A stretch of 10,638 bases of DNA from JAKASX01 sp035534495 (GTDB taxonomy: Bacteria; Acidobacteriota; Terriglobia; Acidiferrales; UBA7541). How positions within the stretch are numbered: the stretch's first letter is position 1; each line of letters opens with the position of its first letter. Made by a program: the position numbers and the translations under genes. The stretch is taken from NCBI GenBank assembly GCA_035534495.1, contig DATLRW010000179.1, positions 1 through 10,638 on the forward strand. The letters are read 5' to 3'. Under the pieces are notes generated by a model that was given only the letters and a program-made list of their open reading frames with translations, had not been told where the DNA came from and searched no databases. Of the stretch, positions 1 through 7,085 are shown one piece after another.

Positions 1-611
1 ACCGGGATGTCGCCCACGATGCCGCCGGTCGGCGCAACGACCCGGTAATAATGCAGCTCGACCTGCTGCTGGCGGAGCTGGGCGTCGAGGGATTGAAGCT
101 GTTCCCGCGCGGAATCGAGAGTGGTTTTTGCCTGATCGTAGTCCTGCCGGCTCACTATGCCCGCCGCGTACAGCTTTTGGGCGCGGTTCCACTGCGTTCG
201 GGCGAATTGTACGTTCGCGACCTGGGCGGCGCGCGCCGCCTTCTGGTTGGCGACCAAGGCCTCCTGCACCAGGGGATCGATCTGCATGAGCGGCGTGCCG
301 GCCTTCACCCTGTCGCCGGATTTCACGAAAATTTCCGTCACTTCCCCCTCGACCTGGGGGTTCAAGGCGGTCGAGTGGCGCGACTTGAGCATTCCGATAT
401 ATTCCGACGAGTCGGGAATCGTCACCGGCGCCTCCACCACCGTTTTCACCGGCACGGCCGGAAAGTGCGGATGCACGGCCGCTTGCTTTCGGGCGCAGGC
501 CGCGGTGACGATCAGGGGAAGGCAGAACAGAACCGACTGGAAGATACGGCGGAAGCGGGAGTATTGACGGAAATGGGTGCCCGACCCTTTTTGAAGACAA
601 AAGAGATGCAT
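1..611 (-). CDS. RND efflux periplasmic adaptor (membrane fusion) lipoprotein, partial
   Basis: This is the N-terminal part (203 codons) of a HlyD/AcrA-type membrane fusion protein, which bridges an inner-membrane RND pump and an outer-membrane channel. The gene runs off the left edge, so the C-terminal beta-barrel and membrane-proximal domains are missing. A basic N-terminus is followed by a hydrophobic stretch and a lipobox-like VTAAC (Cys39), suggesting a lipoprotein. After it come the first half of a lipoyl domain (around residues 75-105, with GEVTEIFVKSGDRVKAGTPL), a helical hairpin rich in Gln, Ala and Arg (about 110-185, with GIVSRQDYDQAKTTLDSA) and the return lipoyl strand (VVAPTGGIVGDIP). 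I chose ATG at 611. An in-frame ATG at 647 also exists, but it overlaps the predicted -10 hexamer and so would lie upstream of the transcript start. No strong Shine-Dalgarno is seen for either. The substrate cannot be told; the pump gene presumably lies beyond the edge. Confidence 0.9.
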   Translation of the reverse strand, partial: MHLFCLQKGSGTHFRQYSRFRRIFQSVLFCLPLIVTAACARKQAAVHPHFPAVPVKTVVEAPVTIPDSSEYIGMLKSRHSTALNPQVEGEVTEIFVKSGDRVKAGTPLMQIDPLVQEALVANQKAARAAQVANVQFARTQWNRAQKLYAAGIVSRQDYDQAKTTLDSAREQLQSLDAQLRQQQVELHYYRVVAPTGGIVGDIP

Positions 612-645
612 TGCGATTTTCCGCTTTCGGGACACGAGACGCCTC

Positions 646-674
646 ATTCTACGCGATGCGTATACAGCTTCCAA
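646..674 (-). promoter_or_regulatory. Predicted sigma70-like promoter of the RND adaptor gene
   Basis: Read on the minus strand, TTGGAA (674-669, four of six matches to TTGACA) is followed by exactly 17 nt and TAGAAT (651-646, five of six matches to TATAAT). The expected transcript start is near 639, leaving a leader of about 28 nt before ATG 611. The promoter lies in the only sizeable gap upstream of this gene. Function is inferred from motif match and spacing only. Confidence 0.45.
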
Positions 675-701
675 GGTTTGGAGGTGTGCTTAAGGGCACA
701 C
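668..701. repeat. Two adjacent short inverted repeats at the adaptor promoter
   Basis: The first repeat has arms TCCAA (670-674) and TTGGA (678-682) around GGT, extendable by a T-G wobble and a C-G pair to 668-684. The second has arms GTGTGC (684-689) and GCACAC (696-701) around a 6-nt loop. The first covers the predicted -35 hexamer and the second sits just upstream of it, so they could be an operator. They could instead be the 3' end structure of the upstream gene at 746-1258. Neither is followed by a T-run, so an intrinsic terminator is unlikely. Confidence 0.35.
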
Positions 702-745
702 GGGGGATTGGCCGGCCGGGGGTGTGGATGGCCCTTAACTTCTAC

Positions 746-1258
746 TTATTGAAGGACTTCCTGTAGGTTGGTGACCCAGGCGGAGCCTTTGGTCCGGCTT
801 TGAATGAGTTGGATACTTTTGCTTCCGCAGGAGAGAGTTACGATCCGCCCCTCAACTCCGGCGACCTGATAGGGTTTTGCGGCGAGGGTGCACGCCGTGC
901 GCCCTCCCGCAGCGAATTCTCCCGCGAGCGAGTAGAGCCGGTCGGCCAGGACCGAGGCATCGCGGCCGCCGGTGGAGATCCACGTCTTGGAAACCCGGCT
1001 GAGCTTGTCTTGGGAAAACGTGACCAGGGCCACTGTTTTTCCGTGCTCGATCACGGCCCAGTCGTCTCCCGCGCCGCGGGCGCGTTCGACATGGAACTGG
1101 CGGCGGAGATCGCCCAGAACGGTTTCTTGCGGCATGCCGAGCGAAACCTCGACCCGGCCGAGGCGAAGGCTATCGGCATCGGGGCGACGTTGCGCGGTGG
1201 CGGCCGGTATCATGACGGCGAGCAGTGCGAACCCGGCGATCCATTGGGTCGGGCGCAT
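746..1258 (-). CDS. Secreted protein of unknown function, 170 aa
   Basis: I do not recognise a named family. The protein starts with a clear Sec signal peptide: Arg2, a hydrophobic core around residues 7-20 and likely cleavage after ATA (residue 22). The mature part is about 148 residues, soluble-looking, with only two cysteines (Cys123 and Cys144), which could form a disulfide outside the cytoplasm. A segment reading VSLGMPQETVLGDL (38-51) followed by alternating hydrophobic strands (WAVIEHGKTVALVTF) loosely recalls the G-M-x4-V start of the SmpA/OmlA (BamE-like) fold; this is a guess. ATG 1258 is supported by GAGGG (1268-1264) five bases upstream. The gene follows the outer-membrane barrel gene on the same strand after 65 nt, so the two may be cotranscribed. 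Confidence 0.75.
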   Translation of the reverse strand: MRPTQWIAGFALLAVMIPAATAQRRPDADSLRLGRVEVSLGMPQETVLGDLRRQFHVERARGAGDDWAVIEHGKTVALVTFSQDKLSRVSKTWISTGGRDASVLADRLYSLAGEFAAGGRTACTLAAKPYQVAGVEGRIVTLSCGSKSIQLIQSRTKGSAWVTNLQEVLQ

Positions 1259-1269
1259 AGTGTCCCTCG

Positions 1270-1302
1270 GCGCAGCCGTCGCGCAGCCGCTTCCGTTGCG
1301 GC
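1270..1302. repeat. Short direct repeat and hairpin between two minus-strand genes
   Basis: GCGCAGCCG occurs at 1270-1278 and again at 1281-1289, separated by TC. Overlapping the second copy is an inverted repeat, GCCGC (1286-1290) and GCGGC (1298-1302), with a 7-nt loop. These lie in the 65-nt gap between the barrel gene and the small secreted-protein gene. No T-run follows on either strand, so this may be a modest transcript-stabilising stem or chance in GC-rich DNA. Confidence 0.3.
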
Positions 1303-1323
1303 GTCGGATATCCCCACGCCGCG

Positions 1324-2256
1324 CTAGAAGCGGATGGGCGTCTTGTTGAGGTCGCGCGAAAGCATCAGCTTCAACGTCAATCTGTCGGACCCGGCCGTCA
1401 CGCCGACGCCCACGCCCGCTTCGACATCCACGAGGTTGCTGTTGTGGTCGACCATGGCCCAGACTTCGTGGAATTGATTGTGGAGAGTGGCGAAGCCGTT
1501 GAACGGTCCGAACCCGTCAAACTCCTCGGCGGCAAGGCTCCAGGTATTGTTGAAGTTGTATTTGACCATCCCGCCGGGGTTGTACTGCAATCCCCCTAAC
1601 CCCCCGGTGTAATCGGTATCGACGATCGGATTGTAGACGAGCTCCCAATTGTGCAGATTCACGCCCACGATGGGACGCATCTCGCCCGATTCCGTCCGCG
1701 ACTCCCAATACCCGTAGTTGAAGCTGAATTCGAAATTGAGTCCGTAGAAGAGCGTGTGCCGGTCGGCGTGAGGCCGCACGAACAATTCGCGTATTTTGAA
1801 GCCGTCGATCGACCCGCCGCGCCCATCCGAGTAAGCCGTATAGATGGGAAGATATAAACCTTGTTCCCACCACGTCTTGACGCCATAGGCCCATTCCACG
1901 CCGCCGTTCCAGGAATGGTTGGGAATGATCGCGCCCGGGTAAGCGGGCGTCGTGCGCCCGATGGGGGTGAAGTTGTTGTGCAGCGTGACGTTGAAGATGC
2001 CGCGGCGCGCGATCGTTGCATCGTAGACCTGGATTTCGTCGGTTTGCGCGCGGGCTTTTGCGGGCGCCAGGGCCAGAACGAAGAAAATCGCCGCGCAGGC
2101 GCACAGGAGGGGTTTGCACGAAAGCGGCATTGGGCGCGTTCGGCCCCGAGGGGCGGCGGTTGCGGGCGTCGGGTCGGACACCGGTGGAACGGACGGGAGA
2201 CGGTTTGTCGTGTCGGAGAGAGCGTGTAGGAGAGTAGCTGTAGAGTTCATGTCCAT
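1324..2256 (-). CDS. Predicted outer-membrane beta-barrel protein, 310 aa
   Basis: The function is unknown and it is best called a putative outer-membrane or transporter-like protein. A hydrophobic segment (about 49-65, PLLCACAAIFFVLALAPA) ending in AKARA at residue 70 looks like a signal peptide. After it come alternating aromatic and polar strands rich in Tyr, Trp, Asn and Gly (for example GGVEWAYGVKTWWEQGLYLP, LFYGLNFEFSFNYGYWES, NNTWSLAAEEFDGFG), and the chain ends in Phe310, the usual last residue of outer-membrane barrels. ATG 2256 has AAGGA (2265-2261) four bases upstream, but this puts 42 residues before the next in-frame Met (Met43, position 2130), where a normal-length signal peptide would begin. 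Met43 has no Shine-Dalgarno. Either the signal peptide has an unusually long N-region or 2130 is the real start. The gene begins 69 nt after xerC ends and may be read from the same transcript. Confidence 0.75.
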   Translation of the reverse strand: MDMNSTATLLHALSDTTNRLPSVPPVSDPTPATAAPRGRTRPMPLSCKPLLCACAAIFFVLALAPAKARAQTDEIQVYDATIARRGIFNVTLHNNFTPIGRTTPAYPGAIIPNHSWNGGVEWAYGVKTWWEQGLYLPIYTAYSDGRGGSIDGFKIRELFVRPHADRHTLFYGLNFEFSFNYGYWESRTESGEMRPIVGVNLHNWELVYNPIVDTDYTGGLGGLQYNPGGMVKYNFNNTWSLAAEEFDGFGPFNGFATLHNQFHEVWAMVDHNSNLVDVEAGVGVGVTAGSDRLTLKLMLSRDLNKTPIRF

Positions 2257-2260
2257 GGTT

Positions 2261-2265
2261 TCCTT
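2261..2265 (-). promoter_or_regulatory. Shine-Dalgarno favouring the long start of the barrel gene
   Basis: Minus-strand AAGGA is separated by four bases from ATG 2256. No comparable motif precedes ATG 2130. This favours the longer N-terminus even though the shorter one gives a more conventional signal peptide. Confidence 0.45.
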
Positions 2266-2325
2266 GACAGAGATTCTCCAGACGGCCTCCGGGTTGCAAA
2301 AAAAAATAGAATTTTCTTCCGGTGT

Positions 2326-3273
2326 TCAGGCGCGCGGGTGGCTTTTGTCGTAGACCTCCATCAATTGACGGATGGAAACGTGCGTGTACCGCTGGGTGGT
2401 CGAAAGCGATTTGTGGCCCAGCAATTCCTGAATGGCGCGCAGGTCGGCGCCGTCGGTCAGCAGGTGCGTGGCAAAGGCGTGCCGCAGCGAATGCGGGTGC
2501 AGATTCCAGCTGATTTCCGCCCTTCGCGCGTAACTCTTGACCATCCGGGCAACCGACCGGTCGGTGAGCCGGCCGCCTTGCGCGTTCAGAAATACCGGCT
2601 GGCGGTCGGGCTGCGCGCGCGCGTTTCGCCGCAGGGCCTCCCGCGCGGGCCAGTATGCCTCGAGCGCCTCATGCGTCTTCGAGCCGTACGGCGTCATTCG
2701 TTCCTTGTTGCCCTTGCCGCGCACGCGCACCGACTGTTGTTGCCGGTCGACGTCCTTCAGATCGAGGGAGATCAGCTCTCCGACGCGAAGCCCCGAGCCG
2801 TACAGCAGCTCGAGGATGGCGCGGTCGCGCGCCTGTAGCCATCGGCCCTTTTCCGGGTTCTTGCGGCCGGCCGGCGGGTCGAGCGCTTTCACCCAATCGA
2901 GGAACCGGTTGATTTCCTCGGCGGACAGCACGGCCGGCAAACGGCGCGGAAGCAACGGGGTGGAAACCAGCCGCCCGGGATTCTTTTCGATCATTGCCTC
3001 GCGCACGGCAAACCGGAAAAACGACCGCAAGGAGGCCAGTTTCCGGGCGATGGAGCTCCTCTCGAGCTTCTGGTCGTGCAGGTGTCCCAGGTATTCGCGG
3101 AGCAGCAGATGGTCGATCTCGGCCAGAGGGGGCGGATGGCCGCCGGGCGGAGAGATGTAGGCAAAGAACTGGGCCAGATCGGATTCGTAGTTGCGAATGG
3201 TGTGCCGCGAAGCGTTGCGCTCGAAGCGGAGGTGCTTCAGGAATTTTTCGATCGCTTCTCGGACGCTTGGCAC
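2326..3273 (-). CDS. xerC: Tyrosine recombinase XerC (XerC/XerD family), 315 aa
   Basis: This is a site-specific tyrosine recombinase that resolves chromosome dimers at dif, acting in the cytoplasm with a XerD partner. The N-terminal SAM-like core-binding domain spans about residues 4-92 (VREAIEKFLKHLRFERN). The catalytic domain spans about 112-310. All catalytic residues are present: Arg163 (GSGLRVGEL), Lys187 (GKGNKER), His261 and Arg264 (HPHSLRHAFATHL), His287 (LLGHKSLST) and nucleophile Tyr296 (QRYTHV). Length matches the roughly 300-residue family norm, with a slightly long basic loop near 130-146. I chose the GTG at 3273, 13 nt after the topA stop, because it gives the standard family N-terminus; the frame stays open further upstream, but only as a low-complexity shadow inside topA. 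The C rather than D assignment rests on the topA-xerC gene order and could be wrong; a lone Xer recombinase (XerH- or XerA-like) is also possible. Confidence 0.92.
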   Translation of the reverse strand: MPSVREAIEKFLKHLRFERNASRHTIRNYESDLAQFFAYISPPGGHPPPLAEIDHLLLREYLGHLHDQKLERSSIARKLASLRSFFRFAVREAMIEKNPGRLVSTPLLPRRLPAVLSAEEINRFLDWVKALDPPAGRKNPEKGRWLQARDRAILELLYGSGLRVGELISLDLKDVDRQQQSVRVRGKGNKERMTPYGSKTHEALEAYWPAREALRRNARAQPDRQPVFLNAQGGRLTDRSVARMVKSYARRAEISWNLHPHSLRHAFATHLLTDGADLRAIQELLGHKSLSTTQRYTHVSIRQLMEVYDKSHPRA

Positions 3274-3286
3274 GGTTCGCCCCGGC

Positions 3287-5806
3287 CTACCGTTCGACCG
3301 GCGCCTCGGCGGTGTTCGCCGGTTCCTGTTCGGGCGCCGGTTGTTCCCAATCGCAGTCTTCGCGCAGGCAGGCGCGGAATACGCCCTTCCGCGTCCGCTT
3401 TTCGACGACGATGGGCGAGCCGCATTTCGGGCACGGCTCGGCAATCGGCCGGTAGGGCGAAGTAAAATCGCAATCGGGATAGCGCGAGCAGCCGTAGAAG
3501 ACGCGGTTGCGGCCCTTGCGCGAGCGGCGCTCGGCGAGCTCGCCTTGTTTGCACTTGGGGCAGGGGATGCCGAGCGTTTGCGCGCGGATGTAGCGGCACT
3601 TCGGATAGGCCGAGCAACCGACGAATTCGCCGTAGCGCCCCTGCCGGCGCACCAGCGGCGATTCGCATTCGGGACATTTTTCCTCGAGCACCACATCGGG
3701 CTGCCGGGGCTGCTTGGTGCCGGCGACCAGCCGGCGCGTCGTCTTGCACTCCGGGTATCCGCTGCAGGCGAGGAAGGCACCGAAGCGGCCGCGCTTGAGA
3801 ACCATGTCCCGGCCGCAGTTCGGGCAGGATTCCGCGTCGGCGCCGCTTTCCGCTTCTTCGCTCGCGTGGTCGGCGATGTCGCGCGTGTAGTCGCAGTCGG
3901 GATAGCGCGAGCAGCCAAGGAAAAATCCGTGCCGGCTGATGCGCTCCCGTAATTCGCCCTCGCTGCATTTCGGGCATTTTTCGCCGGTGGGGATGCCCGC
4001 CTTGTACGACTCCATCTCGCCCTTGGCCTGTTCGAGCGCCTCGCTGAATCGCTTGTAGAACTCCGCGACCGCTTGCCGCCAGGGCAATTTGCCTTCTTCG
4101 ATCTCGTCGAGCTCGTCTTCCATCCGGGCCGTGAATCCGACGTCGAAAATCTCCTCGAAATTCTTGACGAGCAGGTCGCTGACCTTCTCGCCGAGCAGGC
4201 TGGGAAGGAAGCGTCCCTGTTCCTTGCTGGCGTATTCGCGGTCGACCAGCGTCGAGATGATGGCGGCGTAGGTGGACGGCCGGCCGATGCCTTTTTCCTC
4301 GAGTTCCCGCACCAGCGTGGCTTCGGTGTAGCGCGGCGGCGGTTCGGTGAAGTGCTGGTTGGGCCAGAGCCGGTCGAGCTGCAAGGTCTGTCCTTCGGTC
4401 ACCCGTGGCAGCCGGCGACCCTCTTCCTCGTCGCCTTCGGCCGGATTGCCGTCCCCGCGCCCCTCTTCGGCCGCCAGCTGGTAGACCGCGAGGAAGCCGT
4501 CGAACTTGAGGACCGATCCCGTTGCGCGGAACAGATAGTCGCGCGCCTGGATATCGATGCTCGTCTGGTCGAACACCGCCGGTACCATCTGCGAGGCGAC
4601 GAAACGCTGCCAAATCAGCCGGTAGAGCTTGTAGAGGTCTTGGCTGAGATAGGGGCGAACGGTTTCGGGCGCGCGGGCCACGTCGCTCGGCCGGATGGCC
4701 TCGTGCGCCTCCTGGGCTTCCTTTTTCGATTTGTAGGCGTTGGGGCGCTCGGGCAGATAGGCGGGGCCGAAACCTTGCTGAATGTGAGCGCGCACGTCCT
4801 GAATGGCGTCGGCGGAAACACGCACCGAATCGGTGCGCATATAGGTGATCAGGCCGACCGAACCTTCCGCGCCCAGTTCCACGCCCTCGTAGAGCTGCTG
4901 GGCGAGCATCATCGTGCGCTTGGCCGAAAAGCGCAGCTTGTTGTACGCCTCCTGCTGCAGCTTCGAGGTGGTGAACGGAGCCGGCGGGTTGCGCCGCTTC
5001 TCCTTCAATTGCACGGAAGCGACGTTCCAGCTGGCGCCTTCGATCTCCTTGAGAATGCGATCGGCTTCGGCCTGATTGCCGATTTCGATTTCCTGGCCGG
5101 CGCGCTTGACGAGCCGCGCCTCGAACGAGGGGGGGTCGGCGGCGAGCAGCGCCGCGTGAATCGTCCAGTATTCCTGCGGCACGAAGACGCGGATTTCGCG
5201 CTCGCGCTCGACGATCAGCCGGAGCGCAACGGTCTGCACGCGCCCGGCCGAGAGCCCTCGCCGCACTTTGTCCCACAGCAGCGGCGAAATCCGGTATCCG
5301 ACCAGCCGGTCGAGTACGCGCCGCGCCTGTTGCGCCTCCACCAGGTGCTCGTTGATCTGGCTGGGGTGCTCGAACGCCTCGCGAATCCCCTTTTCGGTGA
5401 TTTCATGGAACAAAACCCGCAGGATCGGCTTTTCGGGAGCTTCGGCCGGTGCGGCGGCCTTCGTTTTCTTTCCGGCTCGTTTCTGGCCGGCGCGCTCCCG
5501 CGCCGGGCGCAGGATCTGGGCCAGGTGATAGGAGATGGCCTCGCCTTCGCGGTCGGGGTCGGCCGCCAGGTAGATGGTGTCGGCGTTCTCGGCGGCGTCT
5601 TTGATCTCGTTTAGGACCTTGGCCTTGCCCGGAATCACTTCATAGGTCGGCTCGAACGATGCGTTCTCGACGTCGATGCCCAGATTCCGCTTGGGCAGAT
5701 CCTTCACGTGGCCGAGCGAGGCTTTCACCGTGTAGTTTCGGCCCAGATATTTATTGATGGTTTTCGCCTTCGTGGGCGATTCGACGATGACCAGAGACTT
5801 TGCCAT
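3287..5806 (-). CDS. topA: DNA topoisomerase I (type IA), 839 aa
   Basis: This enzyme relaxes negative supercoils by passing a strand through a transient single-strand break. The Toprim domain opens with VIVESPTKAKTI (Glu9) and carries the acidic metal-binding motif DPDREGE (83-89). The catalytic core follows, with active-site Tyr322 in GLITYMRTDS and the conserved EEKGIGRPSTYAAII (503-517). The C-terminal tail holds five C4 zinc ribbons at about 611-638, 661-687, 711-737, 749-779 and 792-818; the last has four rather than five residues between its final two cysteines. Two insertions stand out: a Lys/Ala/Pro-rich stretch in Toprim (about 101-126) and a Glu/Gly-rich stretch at about 446-466. 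ATG 5806 gives the canonical MAKSLVIVES start, though the Shine-Dalgarno is poor (AAGGGA is about 14 nt away). The gene starts 20 nt after dprA ends and is followed 13 nt later by xerC, indicating one operon. Confidence 0.97.
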   Translation of the reverse strand: MAKSLVIVESPTKAKTINKYLGRNYTVKASLGHVKDLPKRNLGIDVENASFEPTYEVIPGKAKVLNEIKDAAENADTIYLAADPDREGEAISYHLAQILRPARERAGQKRAGKKTKAAAPAEAPEKPILRVLFHEITEKGIREAFEHPSQINEHLVEAQQARRVLDRLVGYRISPLLWDKVRRGLSAGRVQTVALRLIVEREREIRVFVPQEYWTIHAALLAADPPSFEARLVKRAGQEIEIGNQAEADRILKEIEGASWNVASVQLKEKRRNPPAPFTTSKLQQEAYNKLRFSAKRTMMLAQQLYEGVELGAEGSVGLITYMRTDSVRVSADAIQDVRAHIQQGFGPAYLPERPNAYKSKKEAQEAHEAIRPSDVARAPETVRPYLSQDLYKLYRLIWQRFVASQMVPAVFDQTSIDIQARDYLFRATGSVLKFDGFLAVYQLAAEEGRGDGNPAEGDEEEGRRLPRVTEGQTLQLDRLWPNQHFTEPPPRYTEATLVRELEEKGIGRPSTYAAIISTLVDREYASKEQGRFLPSLLGEKVSDLLVKNFEEIFDVGFTARMEDELDEIEEGKLPWRQAVAEFYKRFSEALEQAKGEMESYKAGIPTGEKCPKCSEGELRERISRHGFFLGCSRYPDCDYTRDIADHASEEAESGADAESCPNCGRDMVLKRGRFGAFLACSGYPECKTTRRLVAGTKQPRQPDVVLEEKCPECESPLVRRQGRYGEFVGCSAYPKCRYIRAQTLGIPCPKCKQGELAERRSRKGRNRVFYGCSRYPDCDFTSPYRPIAEPCPKCGSPIVVEKRTRKGVFRACLREDCDWEQPAPEQEPANTAEAPVER

Positions 5807-5826
5807 GTTTCGACGTTCAAATCCCT

Positions 5827-6960
5827 TCAGAGCATTACCTTGACGAACTGCTTTCCCGGCAGTTGCCGGATGTAGCCCTTCATTTCCAAATCCAACAGGG
5901 CAGCCAGTGTTTCCGATGAGCTCAGGTTCGAGCTCTCCACCAATTCATCGATGTGGCGGCTTTCATCGGCCCCGAGCAGTTCATACAGCACGCGCTGGGG
6001 GCCCGAAAGGCTCTCGATGACCAGGGACGCCCGCTCGGCCGCCGTCGTTGGCTCGACCGGGGCCAGGGCCGCGCGGACCGCCGTCGGCAATTCTTCGATG
6101 ACGTCCTGCCAGCCCGTGACCAGTTTCGCGCCCTGTTTGATCAAATGGTTGGGGCCGTAGCTGTTCGGCTGGCTGGCATTGCCGGGTACGCCGTAGACTT
6201 CGCGCCCGAACTCCATCGCCAGCCTCGCCGTGATCAGCGACCCGGAGTGCTCGGTTCCCTCGACAACCACGGTGCCCAGGGCCATTCCGGCGATGATTCG
6301 ATTTCGCACCGGGAAATTCTGCGGCATCGGCGGCGAACCGGTCGGCAGCTCCGTCACAACCGCTCCCTGTCCGGCCGCAATCTCTTCGAAAAGCCTCTTG
6401 TTCTCCTTAGGATAAACCACATCGATTCCGCATCCCACCACGGCGACCGTCGTCCCCGTGCCGGCTTTCAAAGCCCCTCGGTGCGCCAGGGTATCGATAC
6501 CCCGCGCCAGCCCGCTGGCAATCACCAGACCCTGCTCGGCCAGATCGCGGCCGAGCCTCTCAGACATTTGATTCCCGTAAGGGGTCGGCCGTCGCGTGCC
6601 GACGATGGCGACCGCGTGCCGGCTGAGAACATCGGGGTTGCCCTGAATGTATAAGAGTGGCGGCGGATCATAAATTTCCCGCAACAAACGGGGGTATGCC
6701 GCGTCATTCCACGTAACCAGCCGGCAGCCAATTTCCTGAACTCGCTTGAGCTCCCCTTCGGCCTGCCGCAGCGCCCGTTGCGAATGAATGGCCTGGGCGA
6801 GCGCCGCCGGCAAGCCCTGCGACTCGAGTTCGGTCAGCGGCGCGCGGAAAATCCCTTCCGGATCGCCGAACGCACCTAGCAGCTTGCCCGCACTTCGCGG
6901 GCCCAGCCCGGGGACCAGCCCGAGCGCCAGCCAGCCGAGATGGAAAGGGGAATTGGACAT
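5827..6960 (-). CDS. dprA: DNA-processing protein DprA (Smf), 377 aa
   Basis: DprA binds incoming single-stranded DNA during natural transformation and loads RecA on it, in the cytoplasm. The N-terminus carries a helix-hairpin-helix-like region (about 7-35, ALGLVPGLGPRSAGKLL). The Rossmann-like DNA-processing domain (about 80-290) shows the family hallmarks: GTRRPTPYG (121-129), SGLARGIDTLAHRGAL (149-164), GCGIDVVYPKENKRLF (176-191), RNRIIAGMA (219-227), EHSGSLITARLAMEFGR (237-253) and VPGNASQPNSYGPNHLIKQGA (258-278, written here as the conserved nucleotide-fold end). A C-terminal winged-helix domain spans about 320-377. Length is normal. The gene heads the dprA-topA-xerC cluster. Its presence alone does not prove competence, because dprA is also widespread in non-competent bacteria. 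The start ATG 6960 lacks a clear Shine-Dalgarno; if the nearer promoter is used the mRNA would be almost leaderless. Confidence 0.96.
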   Translation of the reverse strand: MSNSPFHLGWLALGLVPGLGPRSAGKLLGAFGDPEGIFRAPLTELESQGLPAALAQAIHSQRALRQAEGELKRVQEIGCRLVTWNDAAYPRLLREIYDPPPLLYIQGNPDVLSRHAVAIVGTRRPTPYGNQMSERLGRDLAEQGLVIASGLARGIDTLAHRGALKAGTGTTVAVVGCGIDVVYPKENKRLFEEIAAGQGAVVTELPTGSPPMPQNFPVRNRIIAGMALGTVVVEGTEHSGSLITARLAMEFGREVYGVPGNASQPNSYGPNHLIKQGAKLVTGWQDVIEELPTAVRAALAPVEPTTAAERASLVIESLSGPQRVLYELLGADESRHIDELVESSNLSSSETLAALLDLEMKGYIRQLPGKQFVKVML

Positions 6961-6973
6961 CCGGCCAGGACTG

Positions 6974-7003
6974 AGGGTAGGCAGAGGAAAGAAGCAGTGT
7001 CAA
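6974..7003 (-). promoter_or_regulatory. Candidate proximal promoter of dprA-topA-xerC
   Basis: On the minus strand a perfect TTGACA (7003-6998) is followed after 18 nt by TACCCT (6979-6974), which keeps the most conserved TA-T positions of a -10 box. The transcript would start near 6967, about 7 nt before the dprA ATG, which fits the missing Shine-Dalgarno there. Predicted from motif and spacing only. Confidence 0.4.
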
Positions 7004-7041
7004 GTAGCGACGCTCAAAGGGGGTGCCGAAAACGTGCAGGG

Positions 7042-7066
7042 ACCGCAGGCCGCTTCCGGCCTTGGT
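7042..7066. repeat. Stem-loop in the gap between dprA and the amine oxidase gene
   Basis: A perfect 6-bp stem, AGGCCG (7047-7052) and CGGCCT (7057-7062), encloses loop CTTC. After a small internal bulge it extends by three pairs, ACC (7042-7044) with GGT (7064-7066). No T-run follows on either strand. It could end or stabilise the oxidase mRNA, or sit in the leader of a longer dprA transcript. It is the most stable-looking structure in this 165-nt gap. Confidence 0.4.
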
Positions 7067-7079
7067 GGCCCGGTATCCT

Positions 7080-7085
7080 ATTCTA
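7080..7085 (-). promoter_or_regulatory. Possible distal -10 box for dprA
   Basis: Minus-strand TAGAAT (five of six matches to TATAAT) lies in the context CGTAGAAT. The DNA just upstream of it is AT- and T-rich (around 7086-7112), but the -35 position holds only a T-run (TTTTTT at 17-nt spacing). If used, it would give dprA a leader of about 113 nt that includes the hairpin at 7042-7066. Confidence 0.25.

Noticed and set aside
711..720. GGCCGGCC-type GC palindrome in the left gap
   Set aside because: Short and expected by chance in DNA this GC-rich; no other supporting signal.
51..752. 233-residue plus-strand frame over the left edge
   Set aside because: The minus strand here encodes an unmistakable RND adaptor; the plus-strand translation is His/Arg/Gly-rich and lacks domains.
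2298..2320. Possible intrinsic terminator after xerC (nine T residues on the minus strand)
   Set aside because: Only a weak 4-bp AT-only stem (AGAA/TTCT) precedes the T-run, too weak for a confident terminator.
3274..3918. Upstream extension of the xerC frame, giving a 530-residue protein
   Set aside because: The extra 215 residues are Arg/Ala/Ser-rich low complexity lying over the zinc-ribbon part of topA in another frame. XerC starts normally at GTG 3273, right after the topA stop.
3237..5276. Second long minus-strand frame (679 residues) inside topA
   Set aside because: Composition is Arg/Ala/Gly-biased with no recognisable domain; it is the usual shadow of a GC-rich gene.
4073..5614. 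513-residue plus-strand frame antisense to topA
   Set aside because: Antisense to strongly conserved topA codons, with no family signature and no ribosome site noted; GC-rich shadow.
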